Made by a program: the position numbers and the translations under genes
In this document: positions 16,374 to 18,335 of the stretch, piece by piece
How positions within the stretch are numbered: the first letter of the stretch is position 1
Layout: the number at the start of each line of letters is the position of its first letter
NCBI GenBank assembly: GCA_903898725.1
Contig: CAIUGQ010000287.1
Span: forward strand, 1-18,335
Direction: 5' to 3'
Source of the DNA: an uncultured Burkholderiales bacterium
GTDB lineage: Bacteria; Pseudomonadota; Gammaproteobacteria; Burkholderiales; Burkholderiaceae_E
DNA: 18,335 nucleotides
The notes under the pieces: model-generated
Seen by the model: the letters and a program-made list of their open reading frames with translations, nothing else
Told to the model about the DNA's origin: nothing
The model's database searches: none

Positions 16374-17633
16374 ATGAAGCCCTCGCTGCTCCCCTTCCTC
16401 GCCTGGCCCCGCTCGGATGGCGCGACCTGGCGGGCGGACCTGATCGCGGGTGCCACGGTCGCGGTGGTCGCGATCCCGCAGGCGCTCGCCTATGCCCAGC
16501 TGGCGGGCGTGCCGCCCCATCTCGGCCTGTATGCGGCCTTCGTGCCGACGGTGATCGCGGCGCTGTGGGGCGCGTCGGCGCAGCTCTCCACCGGACCGGT
16601 GGCGCTGACGGCGCTGCTGACCGCCGCCTCGCTGTCGGCGTTCGCGCAGCCGGGCAGCGAGGCCTGGGTGGCGCTCGCCGTGGTGCTCGCCCTCGGCGCC
16701 GGTCTGATGCAGGCGGTGGCCGGGGTCGCGCGCCTGGGCCGTGTGGTCGAGCGGCTGCCGGCCTCGCTGATGCTCGGCTTCGTCAACGCGGCGGCGCTCG
16801 TGATCCTGCTCTCGCAGCTGCCGACGATGCTCGGCGTGCGCGTACCCGCGGGCGCCGGCGTGGCGGATGCGCTGCGTGCCCTGCTGGCGGGGCTGCCGTC
16901 GGCGAACCTCGCGACCGCCGGATTCGGCATCGTGTCGCTGCTCGCGCTGCTCGGTCTGCGCCGCGCATGGCCCCGGCTGCCCGGCGCTCTGGTCGTGTCG
17001 GTGGTCGCGATCGGGGTCAGCGTCGCGATCGGCTACGAATCCCGCGGCACGGTGGTCGGGGACCTCCCGCCGGGGCTGCCGATGCCGGCGTGGCCGACGC
17101 TCGACCTCGGGGTCGTCGTCTCGCTGCTGCCGTCGATGCTGCTGATCGCGCTGATCAGCTTCATCGAGGTCACCTCGAGCGCGCGGGTGATCGCGACCCG
17201 CACCGGGGTCGCCTGGAACGTCAACCAGGAGCTCGTCGGACAAGGGCTCGCCAAGCTCGCCTCCGGCGTGTTCGGTGCGTTCCCCGTCTCGGGCTCGTTC
17301 TCGCGCTCGGCGCTGAACCTCTCGGCGGGCGCACGCACCGCCTGGGCCTCGATCGTGTCGGCGGCGCTGGTGGGCGTGGCCCTGATGTTCGCCGCCGGCT
17401 CGCTCCACCACCTGCCGACCGCCGTGCTGGCGGCGCTGATCGTCTCGGCCGTCGGCGGGCTGCTGACGCCGGGCGAGCTGGTGCGCGCCTGGCAGGGCTC
17501 GCGCGCGGAGGCCGCGATCGCATGGACCACGCTGATCGCGACGCTGCTGTCGGCGCCGCGCATCCACTACGGACTGCTCGCCGGCCTGGCCGTGGTCGGG
17601 CTGCGGGCGGTGGTGAACCGGCTGCGCGGCTGA
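16374..17633 (+). CDS. SulP-family anion transporter lacking a STAS domain
   Basis: A 419-residue membrane transporter of the SulP (SLC26) family. The N-terminal signature is clear: WRADLIAGATVAVVAIPQAL, AYAQLAGVPPHLGLYAAF and LSTGPVALTALLTA (about residues 19-90). SISF-like ISFIEVTSSARVIAT, NVNQELVGQGLAKLASGVFG and FPVSGSFSRSALN (about 260-315) are core motifs. Family members move sulfate, bicarbonate, dicarboxylates or molybdate. The usual cytoplasmic STAS domain of about 100 residues after the last helix is missing, because the protein stops after VVNRLRG. Transport activity may still be intact. The gene lies 43 bp after soeC and is probably in the same operon, which suggests sulfate as its substrate. 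An in-frame ATG at 16353 would add seven residues (MRRAAAR). A 12-bp palindrome (16356-16367) sits just before the chosen start. Confidence 0.88.
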   Translation: MKPSLLPFLAWPRSDGATWRADLIAGATVAVVAIPQALAYAQLAGVPPHLGLYAAFVPTVIAALWGASAQLSTGPVALTALLTAASLSAFAQPGSEAWVALAVVLALGAGLMQAVAGVARLGRVVERLPASLMLGFVNAAALVILLSQLPTMLGVRVPAGAGVADALRALLAGLPSANLATAGFGIVSLLALLGLRRAWPRLPGALVVSVVAIGVSVAIGYESRGTVVGDLPPGLPMPAWPTLDLGVVVSLLPSMLLIALISFIEVTSSARVIATRTGVAWNVNQELVGQGLAKLASGVFGAFPVSGSFSRSALNLSAGARTAWASIVSAALVGVALMFAAGSLHHLPTAVLAALIVSAVGGLLTPGELVRAWQGSRAEAAIAWTTLIATLLSAPRIHYGLLAGLAVVGLRAVVNRLRG

Positions 17634-17656
17634 GGGCGCTCGCTCCGCAGGGCCGA

Positions 17657-17670
17657 CCCGCCGCAGCGGG
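17657..17670. terminator. Possible weak bidirectional hairpin between convergent genes
   Basis: CCCGC-cgca-GCGGG forms a 5-bp stem with a four-base loop in the 46-bp gap between the SulP gene and the convergent dehydrogenase gene. No T-run follows in either direction, so termination by this element is uncertain. No better candidate lies in the gap. Confidence 0.25.
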
Positions 17671-17679
17671 CCGTCTGCC

Positions 17680-18335
17680 TCAGACCGAGGCCGTCAGCCC
17701 GCCGTCGACGTAGATCATCTGGCCGGTCATGAAGTCGGAGGCCGCCGACGACAGGAAGATCGCCGCGCCGCCCAGGTCCTTGACGTCGCCCCAGCGGCCC
17801 ATCGGCACGCGCTTCTCGACCCAGCCGGTGAACTCGCGGTCCGCGACCAGCGGCGCGGTGAGCTCGGTGGCGAAGTAGCCCGGCGCCAGCCCGTTGACCT
17901 GGATGCCATGGCGCGCCCAGTCGATCGCCATGCCCTTGGTCAGGTTCTTGAGCGCGCCCTTGGAGGTGACATAGGGCGCGATCGAGTAGCGGGCGAGCTC
18001 GCTGTTGATCGAGCAGATGTTGATGATCTTGCCGCGTCCGCGCGGGATCATGTGGCGCGCAACCGCACGGCCCACCTTGAAGGCACCGGTGAGGTTGGTC
18101 GCCATGATGCGGTCCCAGTCGGCGGTCTCGAAGTCCTCGAGCGGACGGCGCACCGTGATGCCGCTGTTGTTGACGAGGATGTCGATCGGCCCGTAGCCGC
18201 GTTCGACCTGCGCGATCGCGGCGGTGGCGCCGGCCTCGTCGGTGACGTCGAACGCAGCCACCGTGCAGTCGGCGCCCTCGGCCGCCAGCCGTGCGCGCGC
18301 AGCCTCGAGCGTGGCGGCGTCACGGCCGTTGAGCA
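17680..18335 (-). CDS. Short-chain dehydrogenase, gluconate 5-dehydrogenase-like (N-terminus missing)
   Basis: The C-terminal 218 residues of an SDR-family oxidoreductase. The first part of the gene, including the TGxxxGIG cofactor loop, lies beyond the right edge. Visible SDR motifs are LNGRDAATLEAA just after the second beta strand, VTDEAG, the NNSG structural motif (VNNSGITVRRPL), the catalytic Ser of NICSINS placed 13 residues before the catalytic Tyr, YVTSK with Tyr and Lys, and the C-terminal FMTGQMIYVDGG. NLTGAFKVGRAVARHM and the IDWARHGIQVNGLAPGYFATE run resemble gluconate 5-dehydrogenase (IdnO) and related sugar-acid dehydrogenases that use NAD(P)H. An acetoacetyl- or 3-oxoacyl-reductase-like role cannot be excluded. 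The gene is convergent with the SulP gene and shows no functional link to it. Confidence 0.9.
   Translation of the reverse strand, partial: LNGRDAATLEAARARLAAEGADCTVAAFDVTDEAGATAAIAQVERGYGPIDILVNNSGITVRRPLEDFETADWDRIMATNLTGAFKVGRAVARHMIPRGRGKIINICSINSELARYSIAPYVTSKGALKNLTKGMAIDWARHGIQVNGLAPGYFATELTAPLVADREFTGWVEKRVPMGRWGDVKDLGGAAIFLSSAASDFMTGQMIYVDGGLTASV

Overview
This is a gene-dense, very GC-rich stretch (around 70% by eye) from a Gram-negative proteobacterium. Gene content and codon use suggest a betaproteobacterium, probably Burkholderiales, but this is inference and no marker gene confirms it. There are 14 protein-coding genes, two of them cut by the window ends. No RNA gene, insertion sequence, CRISPR array or phage gene was seen. 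No gene-free gap exceeds about 155 bases.

Left block (1-10595): two divergent transcription units share the 3234-3387 intergenic region. Leftward are a PLP-dependent threonine/serine-dehydratase-family enzyme, a YtcJ-type amidohydrolase and a CobW/G3E metallochaperone GTPase (partial). Rightward is a complete peptide/nickel/opine-type ABC importer: a Tat-exported binding protein, two permeases and two ATPases, with three consecutive ATGA start/stop overlaps. A second YtcJ-type amidohydrolase follows it and is clearly paralogous to the first. The reading is an uptake-and-hydrolysis system for an amide- or peptide-like compound whose amino-acid product may be deaminated by the dehydratase. A perfect 15-bp dyad (3291-3305) overlaps a plausible -35 element and could control both directions.

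Right block (10609-17633): a leftward LysR-type regulator is divergent from a three-gene operon resembling cytoplasmic sulfite dehydrogenase SoeABC (molybdopterin subunit, four-cluster ferredoxin subunit, DmsC-like membrane anchor). A SulP-family anion transporter without a STAS domain follows. The likely job is to oxidise sulfite to sulfate in the cytoplasm, pass electrons to the quinone pool, and move sulfate or another anion across the membrane. A near-perfect dyad between the regulator and soeA is the best regulator-site candidate. A leftward short-chain dehydrogenase of the gluconate-5-dehydrogenase type (partial) closes the window and converges on the SulP gene.

The most notable points are the paired amidohydrolases around one transporter, the metallochaperone placed next to one of them, an 18-bp tandem repeat that reiterates the start of the first amidohydrolase gene in frame, the two dyad operators, and the SoeABC-SulP arrangement. 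Nothing here is clearly a wholly new system. The left-hand operon pair is the least explained part.
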